Shown here: one piece after another, positions 25,252 to 33,261 of the stretch | Layout of the letters: every line of letters starts with the position of its first letter | Position numbering within the stretch: the first letter of the stretch is position 1 | Origin: Lentisalinibacter salinarum | GTDB taxonomy: Bacteria; Pseudomonadota; Gammaproteobacteria; Steroidobacterales; Woeseiaceae | Assembly (NCBI RefSeq): GCF_040706555.1 | Contig: NZ_JAPDRH010000003.1 | Location: forward strand, 930,001 to 994,000 | Direction of reading: 5' to 3' | DNA: 64,000 nt | Notes under the pieces: generated by a model | The model's database searches: none | The model's input: only the letters and a program-made list of their open reading frames with translations | What the model was told of the DNA's origin: nothing | Translations under genes and position numbers: made by a program

Positions 25252-27597
25252 ATGTCCGCCGACGGATCGGTACTGCACAACCTGATGCACCGGCGCGTGC
25301 CGCAGATCGTCGGCATGTACATCGCGGCGTCGTGGCTGGTCATCGAGCTTGGCGACTGGGTCACCGAGCGTTCCGCTCTGCCCGCGAGCCTGACGTCCTA
25401 CGTGTTCATCGCCATGCTGGTGATGCTGCCGGCGGTCATCCTGTTCGCGTACAACCACGGCGCGCCGGGCAAGGACCGCTGGACTCGTACCGAGCAGGTG
25501 TTCATCCCGCTGAACGCGGCGGTCGCCCTCGGCATACTCTACTTCACGGGGCCTTCGCTGCTGGTCGAGGCGGCGACGGAGACGGTGCAGGTCACCGACG
25601 AGACCGGAGCCGTCCGCGAATTCGAGGTGGCCCGGCAGGGCTATCACCGGGAGGTCGTCGCGTTCTTCTGGGAGAATCAGTCCGGCAACAGCGATCTGGA
25701 CTGGCTGAGCTACGGCCTGCCCTTCATGCTCTCCCACGACATGAACCGGGTCTCGCCGGTGATCACCGTCGAGACGCCGCTCGATTCGACTTCGATGAAG
25801 AGCGAGCTCCGGGACCGCGGCTACGAAACGCTGCGCGACGAACCGCCGGCACTGCGGGTGCAGATCGTGAGAGACCGCCGCAGCGCCGCGTTCGTCACCG
25901 GCCGTTTCAGGACCGACGGCGACGCGCTGATCATCACCGCCACACTGATCGACGCCGAGAGCGGCGACGAGATCGGCACCCACACCGTATCCGCCGACGA
26001 CTGGCTGGCCGGCGTCGACGACGTCAGCGAAGCCCTGCTGAATTACCTCGACATCTCGCCGGGCGAGAACCGCAGCGACGACCCGGTAGCCCAGCATCTC
26101 AGCGACTCGCTCGAGGCGTTGCGTCACTACACCACCGGCCTGGTCGCGATCGGCCTGAACAACGACTTCGAGCAGGGCATCGAGGAACTCGGCGGTGCGC
26201 TGGATGAAGACCCGAATTTCGCGGAGGCGAGCGGTCAACTCTCGGTCGCCTATTACCTCGCGGGTGACATCGAATCCGCGCGGTCCGCCGCGGCGGCGGG
26301 CCTCAGGAACAGCTATCGACTTTCGGAGACCAGCCGGTTCGTGCTGAGAGCCAACCGCTACGTCTTCGACGGCGACTACGAACGGGCACTGCGGGTGCTC
26401 GACATGTGGACGGAGGTGCAGCCGAACAGCACCAAGGCCTACGAGCAGCAGGCACGCCTGGCACGGCTGCAGGGCGGCGACGAGGGGCTGGCGAAAGCGC
26501 GCGCCGCCTACGACCGCCTGCTGGAGCTGGACCCGCTGGCGTTCGGCGTCTATCGACAGATGGCCGGCCTGGAGCAGCAGCGAGGCGACTACGAGGCAGC
26601 CGCGAATTACCTGCGACTATACCTGGAGAGCCGGCCGGACAGCGCCGGCGCGCACCAGCAGCTGGCCGCCGTCTACCAGGCCGCCGGCGAGCTGGACAAG
26701 GCCCAGGCATCGCTCGAGGATGCCGCGGTGCTGGCGGACGACCCCCGTGCCTCGGAGCTGGCGCTGGCACGCATCGAGGCCGCACGAGGCGACTATGCCG
26801 AGGCGGAACAGCGTCTCGCCGCGCAGCTGAGCGACTCGCTCAACCCGGAACAGCGGGTCGAAGTGCTGAGCGCCCAGACGGAGATCGCGCTGGTGCGCGG
26901 GCAGATCGAACGTGCGCTGGCGCTGCACGCGGAGATCGTCGAACTCAGCAGGACCTTCGTGCCGCCGATGGTGCGCCTGATCAACCTGGAGAATCAGCGC
27001 TCCAGCCTGCTGCTGCTGCTCGGACGGTTCGACGAAGCCCTCGCGAACGCCGACGCGATCTCCGCGCAGCTGCAGCCGCCCTTCGACTCGTTCATGAACT
27101 TCACCTACACGGAGATCCACACGCGCACCGACGATCGTGAGGCGTTCCGGGAACGAGCGGCGATGAGCCGGCAGTCGATGGGCCAGTACCCCGAAATCTT
27201 CAAGTCCTTCATCGCCACCGAGTCCGCGAGGATCGCGATCTGGGACGGAGATTTCGAGACGGCCATCCGCGAAGTCGACCGGGCGCGGGAGCTGCTGGAC
27301 AGGTCCATCCTGCAGGTGCTGGTCGGCAACCTCAGTTCGTCATCGGTGTACGTCGGTATCGCCGAGCTGTACCTCGAAGCCGGCGCGCCGGAGAAGGCAC
27401 GCGACGTACTCGAGCGCGTGCTGAAAGTGTTTCCTACCTACGCTTTCGCCAGGCTGACGCTGGCCAAGATCCATATCGGCGAGGGTGACCCGGCGCGCGC
27501 GAGGCCACTGCTGGAATCCGCGCTGGAAGTCTGGTCCGCTGCCGATGCCGACTACGTGCACCGGCAGGAAGCGGAGGAGTTGCTGGGCACGCTGTGA
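25252..27597 (+). CDS. Membrane-anchored TolB-like / TPR protein
   Basis: 781 residues. The N-terminus (RRVPQIVGMYIAASWLVIEL near residue 12, then two further membrane segments to about 105) resembles the anchor of the large family of TPR proteins linked to adenylate cyclase-like or winged-helix regulators. Residues 130-280 resemble the TolB/CsgG-like domain (SDLDWLSYGLPFMLSHDMN, FVTGRFRTDGDALIITATLID). From about 290 to the end are TPR repeats. No cyclase, kinase or HTH domain is present. The ATG at 25252 follows GGGAGAGAGGG and TATACT at 25216-25221. Function unknown; probably a periplasm-facing sensing or scaffolding protein. Confidence 0.75.
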   Translation: MSADGSVLHNLMHRRVPQIVGMYIAASWLVIELGDWVTERSALPASLTSYVFIAMLVMLPAVILFAYNHGAPGKDRWTRTEQVFIPLNAAVALGILYFTGPSLLVEAATETVQVTDETGAVREFEVARQGYHREVVAFFWENQSGNSDLDWLSYGLPFMLSHDMNRVSPVITVETPLDSTSMKSELRDRGYETLRDEPPALRVQIVRDRRSAAFVTGRFRTDGDALIITATLIDAESGDEIGTHTVSADDWLAGVDDVSEALLNYLDISPGENRSDDPVAQHLSDSLEALRHYTTGLVAIGLNNDFEQGIEELGGALDEDPNFAEASGQLSVAYYLAGDIESARSAAAAGLRNSYRLSETSRFVLRANRYVFDGDYERALRVLDMWTEVQPNSTKAYEQQARLARLQGGDEGLAKARAAYDRLLELDPLAFGVYRQMAGLEQQRGDYEAAANYLRLYLESRPDSAGAHQQLAAVYQAAGELDKAQASLEDAAVLADDPRASELALARIEAARGDYAEAEQRLAAQLSDSLNPEQRVEVLSAQTEIALVRGQIERALALHAEIVELSRTFVPPMVRLINLENQRSSLLLLLGRFDEALANADAISAQLQPPFDSFMNFTYTEIHTRTDDREAFRERAAMSRQSMGQYPEIFKSFIATESARIAIWDGDFETAIREVDRARELLDRSILQVLVGNLSSSSVYVGIAELYLEAGAPEKARDVLERVLKVFPTYAFARLTLAKIHIGEGDPARARPLLESALEVWSAADADYVHRQEAEELLGTL

Positions 27598-27720
27598 CGC
27601 GCCCGGGAAGCGAGGCTGCTCAGGGCTGCTCCCCGATCATCGGCCTTGGCACACGCTCTCAGTTTCGCGCCGCTTGTGGTATTTTCCGACCACAAGCAAG
27701 TCTCCGTGACGAGAGTGACC

Positions 27721-28023
27721 ATGAAACTCACCCAGCGCGAAATCGAACTTCTCTCGAAAATACCCGTGGAGCGTGCAAAGCGCAGACGCAATCTGTTTGT
27801 TGGCTTCGCCTGCTGGCTGGCGGTGCCCGTCATCGCCCTCTACGTCGACATCGACTACCCCTACGACCTGACTGACGCTTACTTCATGCTAGGGGGAGTC
27901 CTGTTGGGCCAATGGGGCTGGTACCTTCACTCGCGACCGGAAGACAAGCTCATCGACATGCTCCAGCGCTACGTCAACCGCGATCCGGAGGTGATCCGCC
28001 AGTTCGCGGCGAGGGGCCGCTAG
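27721..28023 (+). CDS. Small two-segment membrane protein, unknown
   Basis: 100 residues: a charged N-terminus with KRRRN, a membrane segment (LFVGFACWLAVPVIALYV), a possible second (YFMLGGVLLGQWGWYL), and an acidic/basic C-terminal helix. No family recognised. Start chosen at ATG 27721. Composition is less GC-rich than flanking core genes. It is followed 8 bp later by another small membrane protein. Confidence 0.6.
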   Translation: MKLTQREIELLSKIPVERAKRRRNLFVGFACWLAVPVIALYVDIDYPYDLTDAYFMLGGVLLGQWGWYLHSRPEDKLIDMLQRYVNRDPEVIRQFAARGR

Positions 28024-28031
28024 GATTCCTG

Positions 28032-28439
28032 ATGTCTGTCCCGGGGATGAAACGCATCGGGCTCGGTGTCGCCGCGGCGATCGGCACGCTCTTCCTCATC
28101 AGTGCCCTCGGCTCGCTGTTCCCGCCGTTCGACGTCACGCCGCCCGCCGCGATGCTCGCCAGTGCAGCGATGATATTCGTCGCGGCGCTCGCGGGAACAT
28201 GGGTCGCGCGCAGGAACTTCGTCGCCCCTGCGGTCTGTCTGTCCTTCGCCCTCTCGCTCTTCGTCATCTATATCCTTCATTCGATCGCGGCCGTCGCCGG
28301 CCAGGGCGATTTCTTCGCCATCGCGACACGAAATAGCCTGTTCCTGCTGCCTAATATGGCGGGCGCTCTGGCGGGAGCCATCGTCGGACAGCGCCTGTTC
28401 CGCCACCGTTGGCGGGATGAACGAGGAGGTCTCTCGTGA
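28032..28439 (+). CDS. Small membrane protein, unknown
   Basis: 135 residues, four hydrophobic segments (GVAAAIGTLFLISALGSLF; MLASAAMIFVAALAGTWV; VCLSFALSLFVIYILHSI; FLLPNMAGALAGAIVG) and a basic tail. No recognised family. Its stop overlaps the GTG start of the next gene (GTGA), so the two are translationally coupled and may function together. An internal ATG at 28047 is a possible start. Confidence 0.6.
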   Translation: MSVPGMKRIGLGVAAAIGTLFLISALGSLFPPFDVTPPAAMLASAAMIFVAALAGTWVARRNFVAPAVCLSFALSLFVIYILHSIAAVAGQGDFFAIATRNSLFLLPNMAGALAGAIVGQRLFRHRWRDERGGLS

Positions 28440-29233
28440 AGACCGGTTTCCGATTACTGCAGCTGACAGCATTGCTGATTACCGCCGTCTGTTTCTGCCA
28501 TGTCGCGGCTGCGCAGTCCGACTACGAGGAAGCCGCCGTTGCCGGCGACATCGAAATGGCCTGGATCGTCTCGGCCGCCGCCCGGGCGGCGATCGAGGAA
28601 GTGTGGCGGAACACCCGGTCCTTCCCCGCGGACCGCACAGAGACGGGCATGAGCCCGTCGCCCGCCGATACCCGGACCGGCCCGGTGGCTGCACTCGACG
28701 TCACGGACGGACACGTGTTCGTGACCTTCGGCAGCGAGGCCCATCCGACGCTGCTCGGCAAGACCGTCGTGTTCTCTGCGAAAGTGAGTCCGGAAGGGAG
28801 TATCGAATGGGTGCGTAATCACTCGTTGGAGGTACCTGCGGAGGACCGGCACGGCTGGGTGCGGGCGCCCGTCGACATGGTCGGCAACAGTCGGGACAGC
28901 TGGCAGGAGTTCCTCGGTAAGGATACGCGGCTTCATGACAAGGGATCCTGTATGGGCGAGAACACGATGGAGCCCATCGTCTGCTATGGCCTCACGGGGA
29001 GCGAGACCGAGGCCCGTTTCGTGAAGAACCTCTCGAGCGGAAGGGAATTCCTGATCTATCTGGAATCCAGCTCACAAACCCTTCTGAGCAGCCTCGGCGT
29101 CAATACAATCCCCATCGGTGAAGACCGCGTAGCGCGGCTCGAGCGCTGCTGGGAGGCGGGTTGCGATGTGCTGGAAGTGGTCGAAAACCCCGGCGGCACT
29201 CGCTCTGCAACGTGGTCCTATTACGTGGAGTGA
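28436..29233 (+). CDS. Secreted protein with pilin-like domain
   Basis: 265 residues. Cleavable Sec-type signal peptide (LLQLTALLITAVCFCHVAAAQ). Residues 45-125 resemble the globular part of type IVa pilins: SAAARAAIEEVWRNTRSFPAD, VAALDVTDGHVFVTFG and LGKTVVFSAKVSPEGSIEWV follow the pilin helix, loop and beta-strand order. The remaining 140 residues hold four cysteines and match nothing I know. There is no prepilin G/F-T-L-x-E cleavage motif, so it is unlikely to be assembled as an ordinary pilus subunit. GAGGAGG precedes the coupled GTG start. Confidence 0.6.
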   Translation: MKTGFRLLQLTALLITAVCFCHVAAAQSDYEEAAVAGDIEMAWIVSAAARAAIEEVWRNTRSFPADRTETGMSPSPADTRTGPVAALDVTDGHVFVTFGSEAHPTLLGKTVVFSAKVSPEGSIEWVRNHSLEVPAEDRHGWVRAPVDMVGNSRDSWQEFLGKDTRLHDKGSCMGENTMEPIVCYGLTGSETEARFVKNLSSGREFLIYLESSSQTLLSSLGVNTIPIGEDRVARLERCWEAGCDVLEVVENPGGTRSATWSYYVE

Positions 29234-29269
29234 TGACCGAAAGTGCCGAAGACTGGCACTATACCGACA

Positions 29270-29890
29270 ATGAGCCTCATCGAGACACTGGCCCTCTTCG
29301 GCATCATGACGTCGCTCGCCGCTATACCGAGCGCCAGTGTCGCACTCGTCGTGACCCGGTCGGCGACGTTGGGGGTGGGAAGTGGTGCCGCCGTTTCCGC
29401 GGGAATCGTCCTGGGTGACCTGGTCTTTATCGGGCTGGCGGTGCTCGGCCTGTCCGTGCTCGCAGAGACTCTCGGCAGCCTGTTCCTGGGCATCAGGTAT
29501 CTGGGGGCGATATACCTTCTCTGGCTTGGTCTCTCGCTGCTGAGAACGAAACACGGGACCGCCGTCCCGGCGAATGCCGGTAATGGACGTGGGAGTCTCG
29601 CGGCCAGCTTTGTCGCGGGCTTTGCTCTGACCCTGGGGGACGTCAAGGCCATCCTGTTCTACCTCAGCCTTTTTCCCATGTTCGTTGACTTGTCTGCGCT
29701 TCAAGCCGTAGACGTGATGGCAATCGTGTGTATCACGGTCACGAGCGTCGGCGGCGTGAAGATGCTGTATGCGCTATCGGCGCGAAAGCTGGCAACGATG
29801 GCGAGAGAACTGAAGATCGAGAGAGCAGCCAGGAAGACGGCGGGAACCATCATGCTCGGAGCCGGGAGCTATATCATTGCGAAAGCGTGA
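29270..29890 (+). CDS. LysE/RhtB-family amino-acid or metabolite exporter
   Basis: 206 residues, five to six membrane segments. The N-terminus AAIPSASVALVVTRSATLGVGSGAAVSAGIVLGD corresponds to the GPNxxxVxxxSxxxGxxxGxxxAxGxxxGD family motif with the leading GP changed, and YLGAIYLLWLGLSLLR near residue 72 is typical. Probable efflux of an amino acid or derivative. ATG at 29270 gives the usual family length; a GTG at 29243 is possible. No clear ribosome site for either. Confidence 0.82.
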   Translation: MSLIETLALFGIMTSLAAIPSASVALVVTRSATLGVGSGAAVSAGIVLGDLVFIGLAVLGLSVLAETLGSLFLGIRYLGAIYLLWLGLSLLRTKHGTAVPANAGNGRGSLAASFVAGFALTLGDVKAILFYLSLFPMFVDLSALQAVDVMAIVCITVTSVGGVKMLYALSARKLATMARELKIERAARKTAGTIMLGAGSYIIAKA

Positions 29891-29940
29891 CCGTGCGCAG
29901 CTGCCGCGCACGTCAGCGCCCTCGTGCGGGGCGGATGTGA

Positions 29941-30630
29941 ATGCCCGCTGAGTACGGCGCGACAGCCCGTCGCCTCGGTATCGGATCCGCATCGCTCGTC
30001 GCAGCGTTGCTGCTGGCGTACGCCATCACGCTCGCTGCCGGCCTCGCTTCGCTCGAGTCCGGTGACGAGCCGATAGGCGATCCGTATTTCACGCTGCTCG
30101 AGGTTCTGATCCTCCTGATGATGCCTGCGATGGTCCTGCTGATGGTCACGGTTCACTCCTGGGCGCCGGCCCGACGGAAGGCGCTCAGCCTCTCAGCAGT
30201 GGTCTTCATGACCATTGCGGCGTCACTTACGTGCGCCGTGCACTTCGCGATCCTGACTCTGAGCCGGCAGGCGGAGTTTGCGGCGCATGAGAGTCTGCCG
30301 CACCTGCTCTCGTTCGAATGGCCTTCGCTCGCCTACGCCATCGATATTCTGGCCTGGGACGTATTCTTCGCGCTTTCCATGCTGTGCGCCGCCGGCGCGT
30401 TCACCGGGAGTCGACTGGCGCTGTCGATCAGAGCGGCCATGCTGCTGAGCGGCGGTCTCGCCCTGGCGGGCCTGAGCGGTGTGGTGACCGGCAACATGAC
30501 TCTCCGTAACATCGGCATCGCGGGCTATGTGGGCGCGTTCTTCATCGTCGTCCTGCTGCTGGGGGTGCTGTTCTACCGCAGCGTACAGGTGGAGGCCGGG
30601 GGCACGGGACGGCCCGGCGCCGAAGCGTGA
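29941..30630 (+). CDS. Polytopic membrane protein, unknown
   Basis: 229 residues, about six hydrophobic segments starting at residue 15 and ending with AGYVGAFFIVVLLLGVLFY. An amphipathic loop FAAHESLPHLLSFEWPSLAYAIDILAWD lies mid-protein. This looks like a conserved bacterial hypothetical, but I cannot name the family. Same direction as neighbours on both sides. Confidence 0.6.
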   Translation: MPAEYGATARRLGIGSASLVAALLLAYAITLAAGLASLESGDEPIGDPYFTLLEVLILLMMPAMVLLMVTVHSWAPARRKALSLSAVVFMTIAASLTCAVHFAILTLSRQAEFAAHESLPHLLSFEWPSLAYAIDILAWDVFFALSMLCAAGAFTGSRLALSIRAAMLLSGGLALAGLSGVVTGNMTLRNIGIAGYVGAFFIVVLLLGVLFYRSVQVEAGGTGRPGAEA

Positions 30631-30694
30631 CGTCCGACCGCAAGGTAAGCTAGGGCGTCGGCCCCGCTGCCGGGGCAACTCGAGGAGACACGTC

Positions 30695-31126
30695 ATGAAG
30701 ATCCTGCGCGTGATTCTTGCCCTCGTCGCCGGTGTGTTCATCGGCGGAATCGTCAACATGGCGCTGGTGATGCTGGGGTCGGCGATCGTTTCGGCCCCCG
30801 CAGGCGTGGATGTTACGAATGCCGAGTCGGTCGCGGCATCCGCCCACCTGTTTCAGCCACGGCACTTCCTGTTTCCTTTCCTTGCGCATGCCGTCGGCAC
30901 GCTGGTCGGCGCCACCGCGGCGCATCTCTTCGCCGGCAGCTACCGCAACGCGGCCGCGTGGGCCGTCGGCGCGGTGTTCCTCGCGGGCGGCATCGCGGCC
31001 GCGCGGATGATACCGGCACCCACGTGGTTCGTTGTCGCCGACCTCGTGCTGGCATATTTCCCCATGGCGTTCGCGGCGACGAGGATCGGTAGCGCCCTCA
31101 CCGAACGAAGCGCCGAGGGACGGTGA
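30695..31126 (+). CDS. Small membrane protein, unknown
   Basis: 143 residues with four hydrophobic segments: ILRVILALVAGVFIGGIVNMAL, FLFPFLAHAVGTLVGATAAHLF, AAAWAVGAVFLAGGIAAA and FVVADLVLAYFPMAFAA. The pattern (GxxxGxxVN in segment 1; HxxGTLxGAxxA in segment 2) recurs in uncharacterised proteins of several phyla. Excellent ribosome site CGAGGAGACACGTC before ATG 30695. Confidence 0.65.
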   Translation: MKILRVILALVAGVFIGGIVNMALVMLGSAIVSAPAGVDVTNAESVAASAHLFQPRHFLFPFLAHAVGTLVGATAAHLFAGSYRNAAAWAVGAVFLAGGIAAARMIPAPTWFVVADLVLAYFPMAFAATRIGSALTERSAEGR

Positions 31127-31170
31127 ATGCGGAGCCCGGATTCAAGTGCGGCTCCGAGTGTAAAAGATCT

Positions 31171-31199
31171 TTGACATACCGCCACGAACCCCCTATGCT
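31171..31199 (+). promoter_or_regulatory. Near-consensus sigma-70 promoter
   Basis: TTGACA (31171-31176), exactly 17 bp, TATGCT (31194-31199). The -35 is perfect and the -10 matches 4/6. It lies 36 bp before the start of the membrane-protein/HTH pair. This is the best-looking promoter in the window. Confidence 0.8.
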
Positions 31200-31234
31200 G
31201 AATGTTAATAATTTTTGACATGAGGATTTTCAGG

Positions 31235-31657
31235 ATGGGTTTTCGGGAAAAGTCCGCATGGGTGATGACCGTCGCCCTGTTGCTCGGGGCGCTCGTGTAC
31301 TTCGGTGTCGTGATCAGGGCCTCGTCCTCCACCGCCAGCCTCGCCACCCCCGCCATACCGCTGATCGCGCTATACACGATCGTCCTGATCGTGATCGCCA
31401 TAATCGGCCATGCAGTGACCGCCGCGCTGGCGCCGAAGGATGCCAACGCGCCCCTCGATGAGAGAGATCGCACGATTGCCGCCTACGCGAGCCACCGGTC
31501 GGGCTACGTCTTCGGCACCGGCGTGATCGTCTCACTCGGCCTCTATCTGCTCTCCGGCAACGGCGATCTGCTGTTCTACTGCGTCTTCGCTTCACTGATG
31601 CTCGGGACGCTTGCCGAGTACGTCATCCAGATTTTCCTGTACCGGACCGGCATCTAG
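31235..31657 (+). CDS. Small membrane protein paired with HTH regulator
   Basis: 140 residues, four membrane segments (SAWVMTVALLLGALVYFGVVI; IPLIALYTIVLIVIAIIGHAV; FGTGVIVSLGLYLL; LLFYCVFASLMLGTLAEYVIQIFLY), with a charged loop DANAPLDERDRTIAAYASHRSG in the middle. The DERDxxIxxxxxRxGY loop and the following small HTH gene are characteristic of DUF2178-like membrane proteins that accompany YozG-type regulators. Start at ATG 31235 with AGGA seven bases upstream. Confidence 0.7.
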   Translation: MGFREKSAWVMTVALLLGALVYFGVVIRASSSTASLATPAIPLIALYTIVLIVIAIIGHAVTAALAPKDANAPLDERDRTIAAYASHRSGYVFGTGVIVSLGLYLLSGNGDLLFYCVFASLMLGTLAEYVIQIFLYRTGI

Positions 31658-31670
31658 GAGCCACCACGCC

Positions 31671-31889
31671 ATGGGTCGCCAGCGGTTACCATTCACCAAC
31701 CGGGTGCGAGAGTTACGCGCCGAGCACGGCGGACTGACCCAGGCGGAACTCGGCGATGCCATCGGCGTGACTCGCCAGACCATTATCGCCATCGAGCAGG
31801 GGCGCTATTCGCCCTCGCTGGAAAGCGCGTTCCGCATCGCCCGGGTATTCGGCACGGGCATCGAGGACGTCTTCGAGTGGCAGGGCTAG
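31671..31889 (+). CDS. Small Cro/CI-type HTH regulator (YozG-like)
   Basis: 72 residues, essentially one helix-turn-helix domain: NRVRELRAEHGGLTQAELGDAIGVTRQTIIAIEQGRYSPSLESAFRIARVFGTGIEDVF. Such short regulators usually control their own operon with an adjacent membrane protein. TAGGAG, which includes the stop of the preceding gene, is its ribosome site. Its end overlaps the next gene by 13 bp. Confidence 0.9.
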   Translation: MGRQRLPFTNRVRELRAEHGGLTQAELGDAIGVTRQTIIAIEQGRYSPSLESAFRIARVFGTGIEDVFEWQG

Positions 31890-32401
31890 ACGATAAGGTA
31901 CTGATCTTCGGCAACTCCGGCTCCGGCAAGTCGACGCTGGCCCGGCAGCTGGCCGACGCGGGGAGCCTGGCGCATCTGGACCTGGACACGCTCGCCTGGC
32001 TGCCGGAGCCTCCCCCGCGGCGGGCGCCGCTCGCGGATTCTGCTCAGCAGATCGAGGCATTCATCGGCCGTCATGCCGGCTGGGTCATCGAGGGCTGTTA
32101 CGCGGATCTGCTGGAGGTGGCTGCGCCGTTCGCCGCCAGGGCGGTGTTCCTGAACCTCGACGTCGAGCAGTGCGTGGCGAATGCGAGGAATCGCCCGTGG
32201 GAGCCGCACAAATACGAGAGCAAGGCGGCCCAGGATGCGAATCTCGACATGCTGATCGGCTGGATCCGGGACTACACCGAACGGGACGACGTGTTCTCCC
32301 ACGGCGCGCATCGGGATTTCTACGAGCGCTTCGCCGGCGAGAAGCGGATGTATACCGAAAACGTCCCGCGGCCCCTGCCGCAAGGGTCAGTCGATGGCTA
32401 G
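31877..32401 (+). CDS. P-loop nucleotide-binding protein (small kinase/ATPase-like)
   Basis: 174 residues with an N-terminal Walker A, IFGNSGSGKSTLARQLA, then LAHLDLDTLAW near residue 35 and WVIEGCYADLLEVA near 70, and a lid-like region with RNRPWEPHKYESK near 115. Overall resemblance is to AAA/adenylate-kinase-like proteins annotated as shikimate-kinase-like. Substrate unknown. GTG start inside the HTH gene (13-bp overlap) and 8-bp overlap with the next gene show a tightly packed operon. Confidence 0.8.
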   Translation: MAGLDDKVLIFGNSGSGKSTLARQLADAGSLAHLDLDTLAWLPEPPPRRAPLADSAQQIEAFIGRHAGWVIEGCYADLLEVAAPFAARAVFLNLDVEQCVANARNRPWEPHKYESKAAQDANLDMLIGWIRDYTERDDVFSHGAHRDFYERFAGEKRMYTENVPRPLPQGSVDG

Positions 32402-32966
32402 CCGCGACAACGGGATCATTGCCGCCGCAGTCCTGGGGATATCCCTCGGCCTGCTGATCGCGCCGCCGCAGTCGACGGCAGCCGACGGAGCGGACAAGGC
32501 GGTCGCTGGCGAGCGTTCCTACCAGCGCTGGAGCCGTGCGCATCAGCTCAGGCCCCGGCGCCCGACGGACCCGCTCCGCGAAACGAACATCTCGGACAAC
32601 GAAGTGCGACAGATCGAGCAGGCGACGAGGGCGGTCTTCCCGACCGCGCTCGTCAACATCTCCGGCGTCACGAGCGGGTGTCCGTGCGAGGACGGACCGG
32701 ACTGCACCGACCAGGTCTGGGTCGTGGCGTGGCACTCGAAGGAGTCTCACGGCCTGAAGCTCTCCCTGATCGGCGGGGAATGGGTCACCGGCCCCATTCA
32801 GCGCTGGTGGCTGCAGTACGAGTCCCTGGGGAACCGATACGATGCGCTCGGCCCGCTAGACACCGAGGAGAAGCGGGCCGCCGCGCGCGGCCTCATGCAG
32901 GAGCGCATGAGCCTGATCGAATCCTTCCCCGAGTGCGAATCCGGACCGGCTCGGGGAACAAGATGA
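32394..32966 (+). CDS. Exported protein of unknown function
   Basis: 190 residues with an N-terminal signal peptide (GIIAAAVLGISLGLLIAPPQSTAA). The mature part is hydrophilic, with a cysteine pair motif GCPCEDGPDCTDQVWVVAWHS near residue 95 that could hold disulfides, and EKRAAARGLMQERMSLIESFPEC at the end. No family recognised. Overlaps the upstream gene by 8 bp and the next start by 4 bp (ATGA). Confidence 0.65.
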   Translation: MASRDNGIIAAAVLGISLGLLIAPPQSTAADGADKAVAGERSYQRWSRAHQLRPRRPTDPLRETNISDNEVRQIEQATRAVFPTALVNISGVTSGCPCEDGPDCTDQVWVVAWHSKESHGLKLSLIGGEWVTGPIQRWWLQYESLGNRYDALGPLDTEEKRAAARGLMQERMSLIESFPECESGPARGTR

Positions 32967-33253
32967 CCGGGGATAGCGCGAACCGAGTGCGACTCAGGCT
33001 GAAGGTGGTACCCGGCGCCAGCAGCGCGGGCATCGTCGGCTGGCTCGGCTCCGCTCTCAAGGTCCGCGTGACGGCACCGCCCGAGAAGGGCAAGGCGAAT
33101 GCCGCCGTGACCGCACTGCTCGCCGCTGATCTCGGGCTGCCCCCGGCCGCCGTCAGGATCGTCTCGGGTGGCGGCTCGCCGAACAAGGTCGTCGAGATCG
33201 AGGGGGCGAGCGAGGCGGATGTCCTGCGGCAGCTCCGCAAGGCCGGCGACTGA
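32963..33253 (+). CDS. DUF167 / YggU family protein
   Basis: 96 residues with the DUF167 core: RLRLKVVPGASSAGIVGWLGSALKVRVTAPPEKGKANAAV, then RIVSGGGSPNKVVEI. Small alpha/beta protein of unknown biochemical role, widely conserved and often near yggT/proC; here it stands at the end of an accessory operon instead. Start ATG overlaps the previous stop. Confidence 0.9.
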   Translation: MTGDSANRVRLRLKVVPGASSAGIVGWLGSALKVRVTAPPEKGKANAAVTALLAADLGLPPAAVRIVSGGGSPNKVVEIEGASEADVLRQLRKAGD

Positions 33254-33261
33254 GCAGCGGT

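Noticed and set aside
28436..29233. Ordinary type IV pilin gene
   Set aside because: No prepilin leader with the Gly-Phe-Thr-Leu-x-x-x-Glu cleavage region; the N-terminus is a Sec signal and the protein is much longer.
23828..33253. Defence island, toxin-antitoxin or prophage
   Set aside because: No restriction, nuclease, integrase, toxin or phage structural motifs seen; the HTH gene pairs with a membrane protein of a known housekeeping-like type, not a toxin.
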